From positions 39,451 through 103,450 of the forward strand of contig CANGLW010000006.1 in the NCBI GenBank assembly GCA_947454955.1: 64,000 bases of DNA, given 5' to 3'. The position numbers were made by a program, and so were the translations under genes. Under the pieces are notes generated by a model. It saw nothing but the letters and a program-made list of their open reading frames with translations. It was not told the DNA's origin and did not search any database. This document shows positions 38,501-47,897 of this stretch, piece after piece (positions within the stretch are counted from its first letter, which is position 1; each line of letters opens with the position of its first letter). Origin of the DNA: Comamonadaceae bacterium. Lineage in GTDB: Bacteria > Pseudomonadota > Gammaproteobacteria > Burkholderiales > Burkholderiaceae_C.

Positions 38501-39638
38501 ACAAAGCCTGCAGGTCGAGTTGATCGGCTGAAAATTCGCTGCGCTGGGTGGCCGCGCCCTGCGCCGAGGCTTGGCGCCACACCACATTGCCACCGGGCCA
38601 ACGCAGGCCATCGTGCAAGGTGAACTGCAGGTTTTGGGTGGCCAGCTCCCACCCTTGGCCGTCGCGGCCCCAGGGCTTGACGCTCAAGCGGCCATGTAAA
38701 TCATCAAACGACAACACACGCAAATCACGCGCAAGCGTCATGTTCACATCGCGCAGGGCCACATCGGCGGTCACGCCATTCACGCGGCCGTTGCTCACCT
38801 CGCCCCAGACCCGCAAGGCGCCTTGGCCTTGTTGCACGGCTGCGGCTTGGCCCAGGTAAGACGCCAGCGCAGCGGTGTGGACGTGCTCGGCCTGTGCGTA
38901 GACCTGGCCCGACCAGCTTTGCCACTTGCCCGGGTTGGTGCTCAACAGAGGCTGGCGCATGCGCGCTTGCAGGCTCAGGCGTGAACCCAAGGCTTCGGGC
39001 GGGGTGGCATCCAGGCGCAGTTCATGCGTGAGGCCGTGGTGGCGCAAGACCACCTCCACATCACGCAAAGCCAGCGGCGGTGCATCGCTTTGTTCGTCGG
39101 TCCACAGCACCGAACCCTGGCGCACCACCACCTCGGTTTGCGACAAGAGCCAGTCCAGCCCCGCGGTGTGGTCATCGGTGCTGGACAGGTCCAAGCCGGC
39201 CATCAACCAACGACCCTGCGCGGTGCGGCGCAAATCCAGGCTGGGGCCGTCCAGCGCCAGTTGCTCAAAGCCCAGGTTCCACAAAGAGCGCGGCGAGAGC
39301 GAGGCCAACACCCGTGGCAGGTGCAGGGCCTCTTGGCCTTGGGCGTCAAGCAGGCGCACATCAAGCAGCTCAAACGAGGGCACGATGCCTTGCGATTGGC
39401 CCCGCACATCGCCAATTTGCACGCGTATCCCGAGTCGGGCAGAGGCTTGTGCTTCGAGCTGCGGGCGCAGTTCGGCGATTCGCGGCACAATGAATCCGTG
39501 AATGACCAGCCAGGTGGCGCTCAGAAGAACTGCCAGCACCACCAACGCGCGGAAAAGCCAAGTCACCACCGTGACGTAAGCTTTGAAGAGAGCGGTTGGG
39601 CCGTTGGGCGTCACAGGTACATCGACATAAAAACTCAT
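35520..39638 (-). CDS. yhdP: YhdP family AsmA-like inter-membrane lipid transport protein
   Basis: A very large 1372-residue inner-membrane-anchored periplasmic protein of the YhdP/TIGR02099 family. It has one N-terminal membrane segment (VVTWLFRALVVLAVLLSATWLVI), then the DUF3971/AsmA-like repeat-rich body, ending with the conserved block (GEGFAFDFIRGDVKIDQG-like, DIHVLVVPEINAGTASL). YhdP in E. coli bridges the envelope and moves phospholipids to the outer membrane. I use the ATG at 39638 because the membrane segment follows directly; 21 extra upstream codons are open. It is divergent from glnE with only 6 nt between the ATGs. Confidence 0.93.
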   Translation of the reverse strand: MSFYVDVPVTPNGPTALFKAYVTVVTWLFRALVVLAVLLSATWLVIHGFIVPRIAELRPQLEAQASARLGIRVQIGDVRGQSQGIVPSFELLDVRLLDAQGQEALHLPRVLASLSPRSLWNLGFEQLALDGPSLDLRRTAQGRWLMAGLDLSSTDDHTAGLDWLLSQTEVVVRQGSVLWTDEQSDAPPLALRDVEVVLRHHGLTHELRLDATPPEALGSRLSLQARMRQPLLSTNPGKWQSWSGQVYAQAEHVHTAALASYLGQAAAVQQGQGALRVWGEVSNGRVNGVTADVALRDVNMTLARDLRVLSFDDLHGRLSVKPWGRDGQGWELATQNLQFTLHDGLRWPGGNVVWRQASAQGAATQRSEFSADQLDLQALSAIAQRLPQLANMHAPLQSLAVEGLLEHLQLSWLGTLDDPQDLKAQGRVSGLNLAAEKTAPSKTAQAASTPMPSPNLGRPGVRGAALDFEGTAQTGKARLQISQGSTTFPGVFDEPELPWAQLSTDITWQTQAGHLQVQLPNLKFSQADAQGEANIKWVQGAAKQPGSLELQGTLASAELARVHRYLPTVMNKEVRDYLRDALVRGQASAVKFRLKGDLARLPFKNNDAGVFKLNAVVKDAVFNPVPASLGSSARWPLVSQISGELAMDNMRLGLKNIQGRWGSTANMRVQRGELLIPNLLTPVVQLQADLRSPAAELLGTIRASSLQTLTGRVLDAANGSGNVEAQLKLTLPVQDLNKTLVSGRLNLNGNDLNLAPDVPPITRARGVLWFSEQGLALQGVQARLLGGDATLEGGSIPVPGQSKAASGVIQLQGTATADGLRELRVAGLQGLLARASGSTAYSAQLGLKGPSLDLQVNSNLQGMAWNLPAPLGKTAAASLPLRVDVTPIDVARSASTSTSRGKEIAQDRLRVAVGRYLSAVYIRELADEPRVLQGLLQLGEPIVTDQALPNRGVQAQIDLSLLDADAWLAMMDTGQATTSTSASTGAAANYMPRVINLKAQRVVWQGRTLNKLSANLMREGVQWRAQVQAQELQGQLAYTPPEGQQSARLFARLTRLSLAASTAQEVETLLDEQPVSMPALDIVVDDLELRGKRLGRVEIEAINRTSLARDTQRDVPREWVLQKFNVIAPEATFMASGRWGVAPEARGRQEQRQTSMNFKLDIADGGQLLSRLGMKDVMRNAKGSMAGQVGWSGSPITPDYPSMGGQFNVNIEAGQFLKADPGIAKLLGVLNLQALPRRLTLDFRDVFSEGFAFDFIRGDVKIDQGMASTNNLQMKGVNAAVLMEGKADIARETQDIHVLVVPEINAGTASLIATYINPAVGLSSFLAQLILRRPLIDSTTQEFQITGPWADPKITKGSKNESDKPSKDAIKP

Positions 39639-39644
39639 TGAATT

Positions 39645-42365
39645 ATGACCCGCAATGCGCCCAGCGCGGCTTCTGTGCCCAGCCCTGATTTGGCTGAGCA
39701 TTCCCGCTTTGCCCAGCGCATTCGGCGCCGTTACGCGGCTGAGCTTTCATTGCTGCCCCCAGGCCTTCCCAGCGCGCAAGTGTTGCGTGAATTGAGCGAG
39801 GCGCTTCGCACGCGTGGCCTGGACACCTCAGCCATGCTGCGGGTGTTGCGCCAGCTGGTCATGGAGCGGCTCCTCACCCTGGATGTGAACCGGCTCATCA
39901 GTCTGAAAGACGTCACCCTCACCATGACGACCCTGGCCGAGGTGGCGTTGGATGTGGCCACGCATGAAGCCCTGCGCGTGCTCGATGACACCCACGGCGC
40001 ACCCCTGCTGGAGGGCGGTCAACGCGCGCAGCTGTGGGTGCTGGGCATGGGCAAGTTGGGTGCGCGCGAACTCAATGTGTCGAGCGACATCGACCTGATT
40101 TATGTCTACGACCAAGACGGCGAGACCGCTGGCAACGCGCAAGGCCGCGCCAAAATTTCCAACCACGAGTACTTTGCCAAGGCGGTGCGGCTGATCTACG
40201 GCCTGATTGGCGACACCACCGAACACGGCTTTGTGTTTCGGGTCGACCTGGCCTTGCGCCCCAACGGCAACTCGGGGCCGGCCGCGGTGTCATTGGGTGC
40301 GTTGGAAGAGTACTTCCATGTGCAGGGCCGCGAGTGGGAGCGCTTTGCCTGGCTCAAGAGCCGGGTGGTGGCCCCAGCCAGCGCGGTGCAAGACCGCTCG
40401 GCCAAGCCCTTGCGCAGCATCGTGGTGCCCTTTGTGTTTCGCCGCTACCTGGACTACAACGTCTTCAACGCATTGCGGGTGCTGCACAAACAAATTCGCG
40501 AACACGCCAGCAAGCGCAGTGCTGGCCACCCCGAGCGCAGCCACGATGTGAAGCTCTCGCGCGGTGGCATACGCGAGATTGAGTTCACCGTGCAGTTGCT
40601 GCAAGTGGTGCGCGGCGGGCAGTTTCCTGAGCTGCGCACACGCCCCACCCTGGATGCGTTGCAACGCCTGGTGCAAGCCAATTTGATGCCCGCGGACACC
40701 GCCCAAGCCATGGCTGCGGCGTATGTTTTTTTGCGCGAGGTGGAGCACCGCATTCAGTACCTGGACGACCAGCAAACCCATGTGCTGCCCACCCGCGATG
40801 ACGACCTGAACTGGATCGCGCACAGCCTGGGCTTTGCCAGCTGCTGCGATTTTTTACGCCAATTCGATGCGCACCGCGAACTCGTGGCGCATGAGTTCGA
40901 CATCTTGCTCGGGGGTGACGACCCCGATTGCAAAGGCTGCGACAAAACCAAACAGGTCATCCCCGACTTGGCCTCGGTGGCCGCTGGTTTGCCCGATGCG
41001 GTGCGCGAGCGGGTGAGTGCCTGGGCCGACAACCCGCGGGTGCTGAGCCTGCGCGAAGAATCGCGCCAGCGTTTGTGGCGCTTGTTGACGCGCACCGGCA
41101 CTTGGTTGCGCGAAGGGCGGGTGGGCATCGATGCCGCCTTGCGTTTCACCGATTGGCTCGAACCCCTGCTGCGCCGCGATGTGTACCTGGCCCTGTTGCT
41201 AGAACGCCCCGCGGTGCATGAGCGGCTGCTGCGTTTGCTGGGCCTGGCCAAGTGGCCCGCGCGCTATTTGTTGCAGCACCCCGGTGTGATTGACGAACTG
41301 GCCGGGCGCGACATGCTCACCGAACGGTTTGATGCCGCGGCTTTTGAACAAGACCTGGCCCAGCGCCGCAAAGCCCTGCGCGCCTCGGGCGACGGCGATG
41401 ACGAAGCCCTGCTCAACCTGCTGCGTCGCGCGCACCACGCCGAGGTGTTTCGCACCCTGGCGCGTGATGTGGAAGGTGTGCTCACCGTCGAACAAGTGGC
41501 CGACGACTTGAGCGCCTTGGCCGAAGCGGTGCTGCGCACCACCACGCTGTGGTGCTGGGACAGCCTGAAGAAAAAACACCGCGAGTTGCCGCAGTTCGCC
41601 GTCATTGCCTACGGCAAGTTGGGCGGCAAAGAGCTGGGCTACGGCAGCGACCTGGACATTGTGTTTGTTTTCGACGACGAGCATGAGCAAGCCGCTGAGG
41701 TGTATGGCGCCTTGGTGCGCAAACTCATCAACTGGCTCACCGTGAAAACCGGTGAAGGTGATTTGTACGAGATCGACACCGCGCTGCGCCCCAACGGCAG
41801 CTCAGGCCTGCTCATCACCACCTTTGAGGCTTACGCCAATTACCAGCAGCAACGCGGGTCGAATACCGCCTGGACCTGGGAACACCAGGCCATGACGCGT
41901 GCCCGCTGCGTGCTGGGCAGTGCCGACTTGCAAGCCAAGTTTGAAGCGGTGCGTGAGGCCGTGATTTGCTCCCCGCGCGAACACACCGCTTTGCGTGAAG
42001 AGATCATGGCCATGCGCGAGCGCGTGCGCCAAGCCCACCCTTGTGAGGCTGAGCTGTTTGATGTGAAGCACAGCGCCGGCGGCATGGTGGACGCGGAGTT
42101 TGCCGTGCAGTATTTGGTGCTGGCCCATGCCTGTGCGCATCCTGAGTTGCGAGGCAACTTGGGCAATATTGCGCTGCTGCGCGCTGCCGAACAGGTGGGC
42201 TTGTTACCAGCGGGTGCGGGACAAGCGGCGGGCGATGCCTACCGCGAACTGCGCCGGGTGCAACACCGTGCGCGCCTGGACGAAGCGCCCACCCAAGTGC
42301 CGATGGGTCAACTGCAAGCCGAGCGCGCTGCGGTGCTACAGGTCTGGCACGCGGTGTTTGGTTAA
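39645..42365 (+). CDS. glnE: Bifunctional glutamine synthetase adenylyltransferase/deadenylase
   Basis: Controls glutamine synthetase by adding or removing AMP in response to PII. The 906-residue protein has two nucleotidyltransferase domains with matching motifs. The first is near residue 130 (GMGKLGARELNVSSDIDLIY) and the second near 650 (AYGKLGGKELGYGSDLDIVF). Each is followed by a PII-uridylyl-like helical domain. It shares a very short divergent promoter region with yhdP. Confidence 0.96.
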   Translation: MTRNAPSAASVPSPDLAEHSRFAQRIRRRYAAELSLLPPGLPSAQVLRELSEALRTRGLDTSAMLRVLRQLVMERLLTLDVNRLISLKDVTLTMTTLAEVALDVATHEALRVLDDTHGAPLLEGGQRAQLWVLGMGKLGARELNVSSDIDLIYVYDQDGETAGNAQGRAKISNHEYFAKAVRLIYGLIGDTTEHGFVFRVDLALRPNGNSGPAAVSLGALEEYFHVQGREWERFAWLKSRVVAPASAVQDRSAKPLRSIVVPFVFRRYLDYNVFNALRVLHKQIREHASKRSAGHPERSHDVKLSRGGIREIEFTVQLLQVVRGGQFPELRTRPTLDALQRLVQANLMPADTAQAMAAAYVFLREVEHRIQYLDDQQTHVLPTRDDDLNWIAHSLGFASCCDFLRQFDAHRELVAHEFDILLGGDDPDCKGCDKTKQVIPDLASVAAGLPDAVRERVSAWADNPRVLSLREESRQRLWRLLTRTGTWLREGRVGIDAALRFTDWLEPLLRRDVYLALLLERPAVHERLLRLLGLAKWPARYLLQHPGVIDELAGRDMLTERFDAAAFEQDLAQRRKALRASGDGDDEALLNLLRRAHHAEVFRTLARDVEGVLTVEQVADDLSALAEAVLRTTTLWCWDSLKKKHRELPQFAVIAYGKLGGKELGYGSDLDIVFVFDDEHEQAAEVYGALVRKLINWLTVKTGEGDLYEIDTALRPNGSSGLLITTFEAYANYQQQRGSNTAWTWEHQAMTRARCVLGSADLQAKFEAVREAVICSPREHTALREEIMAMRERVRQAHPCEAELFDVKHSAGGMVDAEFAVQYLVLAHACAHPELRGNLGNIALLRAAEQVGLLPAGAGQAAGDAYRELRRVQHRARLDEAPTQVPMGQLQAERAAVLQVWHAVFG

Positions 42366-42379
42366 AAGTTTGCTTGGCC

Positions 42380-42877
42380 TTAAGCGCTGGCGCGAATTTT
42401 TTTCACCAGCGCGGTGGTGGAGTAACCATCCACAAACGGCAAGGCCAAGGCTTTGCCGCCCCAGCTTTGCATGAGCGCGGTCTCGGGCAACTTGCGCATG
42501 TCGTAGTCGCCGCCTTTGACCAGAATGTCTGGGCGAATTTGCGCGATGAGTTCTTGCGGCGTGTCTTCGTCAAACCAGGTGACCACATCCACCGCGCCCA
42601 TGGCAGCCATCATGGCGGCGCGGTCTTGCTCGTTGTTGAGCGGACGATCGGGGCCTTTGCCCAGGCGTCGCGCTGAGGCATCGGTGTTGAGCGCAACCAC
42701 CAGCGTGGCCCCCAAGGCCTTGGCCTGGGCCAAGTAAATCGCGTGGCCGCGGTGCATCACATCAAACACGCCGTTGGTGAAGACCATGGGCCGCGGCAAG
42801 GGCGCCAAGCGCGCTAAAAGCTGCTCGCGCGGGCAGAGTTTTTCTAAGAAATCGGGCAGGGGTGCAGGCTGGCTCAC
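42380..42877 (-). CDS. rfaE2: D-glycero-beta-D-manno-heptose 1-phosphate adenylyltransferase (stand-alone domain)
   Basis: Makes ADP-heptose for the lipopolysaccharide core. The 165-residue protein is only the cytidylyltransferase-like half of HldE, with FTNGVFDVMHRGHAIYL (HxGH nucleotide motif) and the later DGYSTTALVKKI. The kinase half must be encoded elsewhere, as is common in betaproteobacteria. The start is a GTG whose GTGA overlaps the stop of the ferritin-like gene upstream. It converges on glnE with 14 nt between. Confidence 0.92.
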   Translation of the reverse strand: MSQPAPLPDFLEKLCPREQLLARLAPLPRPMVFTNGVFDVMHRGHAIYLAQAKALGATLVVALNTDASARRLGKGPDRPLNNEQDRAAMMAAMGAVDVVTWFDEDTPQELIAQIRPDILVKGGDYDMRKLPETALMQSWGGKALALPFVDGYSTTALVKKIRASA

Positions 42878-43722
42878 GCAGGAACGCTATCGTTTTTATA
42901 GCCCGCCATTTCCTTGCGGAAACGGTTGAGCTCCTGCACCGACTTGAAGCTGCGGCCCATGAGCAAGCTCATGTTGTGCAAAATGCGCTCGACCACTTTG
43001 CCTTCCCACACCGCATCAAAATTGATTTGCTTGTCCAGCCAGTGCTCCAACCACTCGGGGTTGGGCAGGCGGCTTTGGATGGTGTCTTTGGGAAACAGCG
43101 CCTTGTTCACATGCAAGTTGGTGGGATGCAAGGCTTGTGCGGTACGCCGCGCGCTGGCCATGAGCACGCCCACTTTGGCAAAGGCTTGCTGCGCCTCGTT
43201 GCCAAACTTTTGAATGGCGCGCCGCATGTAACGCAGGTAAGCACCGCCGTGGCGGGCTTCGTCCTGGCTGAGTGTGGTGTAGATGTGCTTGATGACCGGC
43301 TCGGTGTGCCATTCGCTGGCGCGGCGGTACCAGTGGTTCAAACGAATCTCGCCGCAGAAATGCAGCATCAAAGTTTCCAGCGCGGGCGCGGGGTCAAACT
43401 CAAAGCGGATGTCGTGCAGCTCTTGCTCGGTGGGCACCAGCTCGGGGCGAAAGCGCCGCAGGTATTCCATCAACACCAGCGAGTGCTTTTGCTCTTCAAA
43501 AAACCAGATCGACATGAAGGCCGAGAAGTCCGAGTCGTCGCGGTTGTCACGCAAAAACATCTCGGTGGCCGGCAGCGCCGCCCACTCGGTGATGGCGTTC
43601 ATCTTGATCGTCTGGGCCTGGTCGTCGCTGAGTTGGCTGGCATCAAAGCTGTCCCAGGGGATGTCTTTGTCCATGTCCCATCGGACCGACTCGAGTTGTT
43701 TGAAAAGCTCGGGGTAGAGCAT
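42874..43722 (-). CDS. Ferritin-like diiron protein
   Basis: A 282-residue mostly helical protein with carboxylate-bridged diiron ligands: E46/E54, the E77-x2-H80 pair in FFEEQKHS, a middle-helix E (CGEIRLNHW) and a second ExxH in SQDEARHGG. This matches the ferritin-like/acyl-ACP-desaturase-like fold. No known product can be named; an oxygenase or desaturase role is possible. It overlaps the LPS heptose gene by 4 nt, which suggests joint expression and perhaps an envelope-related role (inference). Confidence 0.78.
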   Translation of the reverse strand: MLYPELFKQLESVRWDMDKDIPWDSFDASQLSDDQAQTIKMNAITEWAALPATEMFLRDNRDDSDFSAFMSIWFFEEQKHSLVLMEYLRRFRPELVPTEQELHDIRFEFDPAPALETLMLHFCGEIRLNHWYRRASEWHTEPVIKHIYTTLSQDEARHGGAYLRYMRRAIQKFGNEAQQAFAKVGVLMASARRTAQALHPTNLHVNKALFPKDTIQSRLPNPEWLEHWLDKQINFDAVWEGKVVERILHNMSLLMGRSFKSVQELNRFRKEMAGYKNDSVPA

Positions 43723-43800
43723 GGCTGCCTCTTGGTGGTTCCCTGAAAAGCTAGTCTAAGTCAGGCCGCGAAACCATGGCGGGGTTTTATCAAGAGCCCC

Positions 43801-44415
43801 TCACGCGGGTACGGTGTCGATGAAGCTTTGCCGCTGCGCCAGCTTTTCATGTAAGCGCTGCAGATTGGGGTTGTCGGTACGCCAGTCGAGCTGCGGGAAG
43901 CGGAAGTCCAGGTACGCCAGGGCGCAGCCCACGGCCACATCAGCCAGGCTGAAATGGATGCCCGAGCAAAAAGGCTTGTCGCCCAGACCTCGGCTCATGG
44001 CGGCCAAGGCACGGCGGATTTTGTCGAGCTGACGGTCAATCCACGCTTGGCTGCGCTGCTCGGCGGTGCGGTGCGGCCAAATGGTTTCCATGCGGGCGGC
44101 CAGGGCAGCGTCCAACAGGCCATCGGCCAGGGCTTCCCAGGTTTTGATTTCAGCGCGCTCACGGCCCAGCGGGGGGATCAACTTACCCACCGGCGAGAGG
44201 GTGTCGAGGTACTCGACGATCACGCGCGAGTCAAACAGTGCCTCGCCGCCTTCCATCACCAAGCAGGGCACTTTGCCCAAGGGGTTGCTGTCGAATATCG
44301 TGGTGTTGGCGGCCCACACGTCCTCCAGCACAAACTGGTAGTCCAGTTTTTTCTCGGCCATGACAATGCGCACCTTGCGCACATAGGGGCTAGCGGGAGA
44401 ACCAATGAGTTTCAT
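43801..44415 (-). CDS. Glutathione S-transferase
   Basis: A 204-residue soluble GST with an N-terminal thioredoxin-like domain (MKLIGSPASPYVRKVRIVMAEKK, with S7/S10 near the catalytic position, then NPLGKVPCLVMEGGEALFDSRVI) and an all-helical C-terminal domain. Overall layout is like the YibF/beta-proteobacterial group. Physiological substrate is unknown. It diverges from purB over about 80 nt. Confidence 0.92.
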   Translation of the reverse strand: MKLIGSPASPYVRKVRIVMAEKKLDYQFVLEDVWAANTTIFDSNPLGKVPCLVMEGGEALFDSRVIVEYLDTLSPVGKLIPPLGRERAEIKTWEALADGLLDAALAARMETIWPHRTAEQRSQAWIDRQLDKIRRALAAMSRGLGDKPFCSGIHFSLADVAVGCALAYLDFRFPQLDWRTDNPNLQRLHEKLAQRQSFIDTVPA

Positions 44416-44449
44416 GAAAAGCGATCCGTTGTTACAGCCGGGATTTTAA

Positions 44450-45877
<1,428 letters not shown>

Positions 45878-45918
45878 ATTTCGCCCCCACGGTCGCCCAC
45901 ACCGTGTGGCTCCCTGCC

Positions 45919-45947
45919 CCCCAAGGGGGCCGCGTTTCGCCTTGGGG
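45919..45947. repeat. GC-rich intergenic inverted repeat after purB
   Basis: CCCCAAGG (45919-45926) and CCTTGGGG (45940-45947) form an 8-bp stem around a GC-rich loop, followed by GCGGCCCGGCGGCG. The style resembles dispersed intergenic palindromes in Comamonadaceae genomes. I saw only one copy in this window, so repeat status rests on resemblance. It could also act as a purB terminator without a U-tract. Confidence 0.4.
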
Positions 45948-46037
45948 CGGCCCGGCGGCGAAACCCCCCTCGCTGGCTTGACCTATCCATTCGCTGGATC
46001 CACGGCGTTCACCACTTAAGACACATCAGTCGAATCT

Positions 46038-46598
46038 ATGGCCATCAAATCAACGATCTTCAAGGCCACGGTGTCGATTGCCGACATCGACCACGCCTAC
46101 TACGCCGACCATCAGCTCACCTTGGCGCGGCACCCCAGCGAGACCGATGAGCGCATGATGATGCGCTTGGTGGCCTTGGCGCTCAACGCTTACAAGCTGC
46201 AAAGTGTGTGTAACGGCGATGGCTCCTTGAGCTTTGGCGCGGGTCTGTCAGACCCTGATGAGCCCGATGTGATGCTGCGCGACTTCACCGGCCAAACCCG
46301 CCTGTGGATCGAGGTGGGTCAACCCGAAGAAAAGCCGCTGCTCAAAGCCTGCAACAAAGCCGACGAGGTGGTGCTCTATGCCTTTCACCACGCCGCTGAG
46401 GTGTGGTGGAAAGGCATTGAGAACAAGCTGCACAAAACCGGCAAGCTCAGCGTGTTTCGCGTGCCCTCAACCGTGTCGCAAAGCCTCTCGCAGCTCGCGC
46501 AACGCAGCATGCAACTGCAAGCCACCGTGCAAGAAGGTGTGCTCACCTTGAGCGACAACGCCCACACCGTTGAGGTGGAACCTACGCGCTGGAAATAA
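46038..46598 (+). CDS. yaeQ: YaeQ family protein
   Basis: A 186-residue protein starting MAIKSTIFKATVSIADIDHAYYADHQLTLARHPSE, cut here to its family-typical N-terminal pattern (KSTIFKA, HPSETDERMMMRL). The later block DEPDVMLRDFTGQTRLWIEVGQPEE holds the conserved acidic residues of this PD-(D/E)xK-related fold. Its molecular function is not established. It converges on the YafQ toxin gene. Confidence 0.93.
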   Translation: MAIKSTIFKATVSIADIDHAYYADHQLTLARHPSETDERMMMRLVALALNAYKLQSVCNGDGSLSFGAGLSDPDEPDVMLRDFTGQTRLWIEVGQPEEKPLLKACNKADEVVLYAFHHAAEVWWKGIENKLHKTGKLSVFRVPSTVSQSLSQLAQRSMQLQATVQEGVLTLSDNAHTVEVEPTRWK

Positions 46599-46630
46599 GC
46601 ACTCGCTAGGCGAGCGAAGACCGGCTCGGT

Positions 46631-46960
46631 TTAGCGAAATAGATCTGCATGGGTGCCGCTGCGCACAAACACCACGAGGCCGTGCTTCGGGGTCTCATCC
46701 AAACGGTAAATCAGTAAAAAATCGCCCCCAATATGGCATTCGCGTTGTCCAGTCCACTCGCCCGTCAACGCATGGTCTGACCACTCAGTCGGTAGTGGCC
46801 CGTTGTTGGCAACCAGCAAGGTCATCGCTTCCTTGAGCCGGTTCATGTCGTACCGGCCGGCGTGCGACAAGCGCTGCCAGTCTTTCAAAAACTCTCGGGT
46901 GTAGTCGCTGGCGCGCGGTAGGCTGGAGCGCTTACTTGCGGGTGGCTTTCTCGAGGTCAT
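46631..46960 (-). CDS. yafQ: YafQ-family mRNA interferase toxin
   Basis: A 109-residue RelE/ParE-superfamily toxin that cleaves mRNA in the ribosome A site. Residues aligned with the E. coli YafQ active site are present: D62-H63 (SDHALTGEW), H76 (ECHIGGDF), D80, H104 (SGTHADLF) and F108. It therefore looks catalytically intact. Its ATG lies inside the 3' end of the antitoxin gene (29-nt overlap), giving coupled synthesis. Confidence 0.92.
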   Translation of the reverse strand: MTSRKPPASKRSSLPRASDYTREFLKDWQRLSHAGRYDMNRLKEAMTLLVANNGPLPTEWSDHALTGEWTGQRECHIGGDFLLIYRLDETPKHGLVVFVRSGTHADLFR

Positions 46961-47210
46961 TGATCAGGGCATCAGGCGAGGCAAAGCGTGCGCGGCGGGT
47001 TTTGATGATCTGGTCAGCCTGTGCCATGGCCGTGCGACTTCGGGTGTTGGGCGCCTTGATGGCAAAGGGCAACTCTTGGTCGGCCACCACACGGGTCAAG
47101 AACACGCGTACAGCGTCAGACACAGTCAGCCCCATCGCGGCCAAAGTTTGGGTGGCCTGCGCCTTGACGTCTTCGTCCACGCGAACGTGAACCATGGTGC
47201 TTGCTGCCAT
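46932..47210 (-). CDS. dinJ: DinJ/RelB-family antitoxin
   Basis: A 92-residue antitoxin with an N-terminal ribbon-helix-helix (TMVHVRVDEDVKAQATQTLAAMGLTVSDAVRVFL), extremely close in style to RelB/DinJ, and a C-terminal toxin-binding tail. The ATG at 47210 follows GGAGCCTCTG. The operon promoter contains a perfect 12-bp palindrome at 47226-47237, a suitable operator for this protein. Confidence 0.92.
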   Translation of the reverse strand: MAASTMVHVRVDEDVKAQATQTLAAMGLTVSDAVRVFLTRVVADQELPFAIKAPNTRSRTAMAQADQIIKTRRARFASPDALINDLEKATRK

Positions 47211-47225
47211 CAGAGGCTCCTGTGA

Positions 47226-47253
47226 TCTCAATTGAGACACATTGTATCTCAAT
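47226..47253 (-). promoter_or_regulatory. Promoter/operator of the dinJ-yafQ operon
   Basis: A perfect palindrome TCTCAATTGAGA (47226-47237) lies 16 nt upstream of the dinJ ATG. A second half-like site ATCTCAAT is at 47246-47253, spaced about 20 bp from the first. On the minus strand a TACAAT -10-like hexamer sits between them, so antitoxin binding would cover the promoter. Confidence 0.6.
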
Positions 47254-47316
47254 CAATAGACGGATAAACCTTGGGTTAACCCCTTGAAAAGGCTTGCTCT
47301 TAGGCTGATTTAGAAA

Positions 47317-47733
47317 TTAAACCGCTTTGTCTTCGCGGGCGCGTTCGGCGTATTTGTTGAAGCGCCAGGATTGGCCGCTAACGGTGATGCGGCGCCAGAC
47401 TTCGCGTTTTTCTACCGGGGTGAAACCCGGCCAGTGCTGCACCTCGTCGAAGGTGCGCCCGCAGCCTTTGCATTCATCGTCGCCCTGGCTGGTGGAGCAA
47501 ATGGCGATGCAGGGCGTGTCGGGCGTGGTGTCGTACCAGGCATGCCAGGCGTCCATGGCTTGGGGGCTGAGCAGTTCTTCCTCAACGCCCCAGGCTTTGT
47601 TGACCACCATGAGGGCGTACACCTCGGCCAGCGCGCGCAGGGGTTTGGCCAGCGTGACACCGTCGGGTGAGGGGGACACCTCGCGCCAATGGTTGATGGC
47701 GGCTTCAAGGTCGGTGATGTGGAGGATGGCCAT
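47317..47733 (-). CDS. DUF3717-DUF1289 fusion protein
   Basis: A 138-residue cytosolic protein. The N-terminal half (MAILHITDLEAAINHWR...LRALAEVYALMVV) matches DUF3717, a family seen in Burkholderiales. The C-terminal half has the DUF1289 cysteine pattern (CIAICSTSQGDDECKGCGR followed by W-PGFTPVEKREVW), likely binding zinc or an Fe-S cluster. Function is unknown. I use the ATG at 47733 at the domain start; an in-frame ATG at 47760 would add nine residues. Confidence 0.78.
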   Translation of the reverse strand: MAILHITDLEAAINHWREVSPSPDGVTLAKPLRALAEVYALMVVNKAWGVEEELLSPQAMDAWHAWYDTTPDTPCIAICSTSQGDDECKGCGRTFDEVQHWPGFTPVEKREVWRRITVSGQSWRFNKYAERAREDKAV

Positions 47734-47897
47734 GGATGTGTGCTCGGGGAGGGCGATCATAGCGCCCCCGCTCCAACGGTGCTGGCCTGGGTGTATGGCT
47801 TGACTTGGCGCAAGTGGCTTGAGCAACCCAAGACGATCACTTTGAGCCGGCGCTGATATCCTTAGCGCATGGCTTGGCTCCAGGGAAAAATGGCTGC

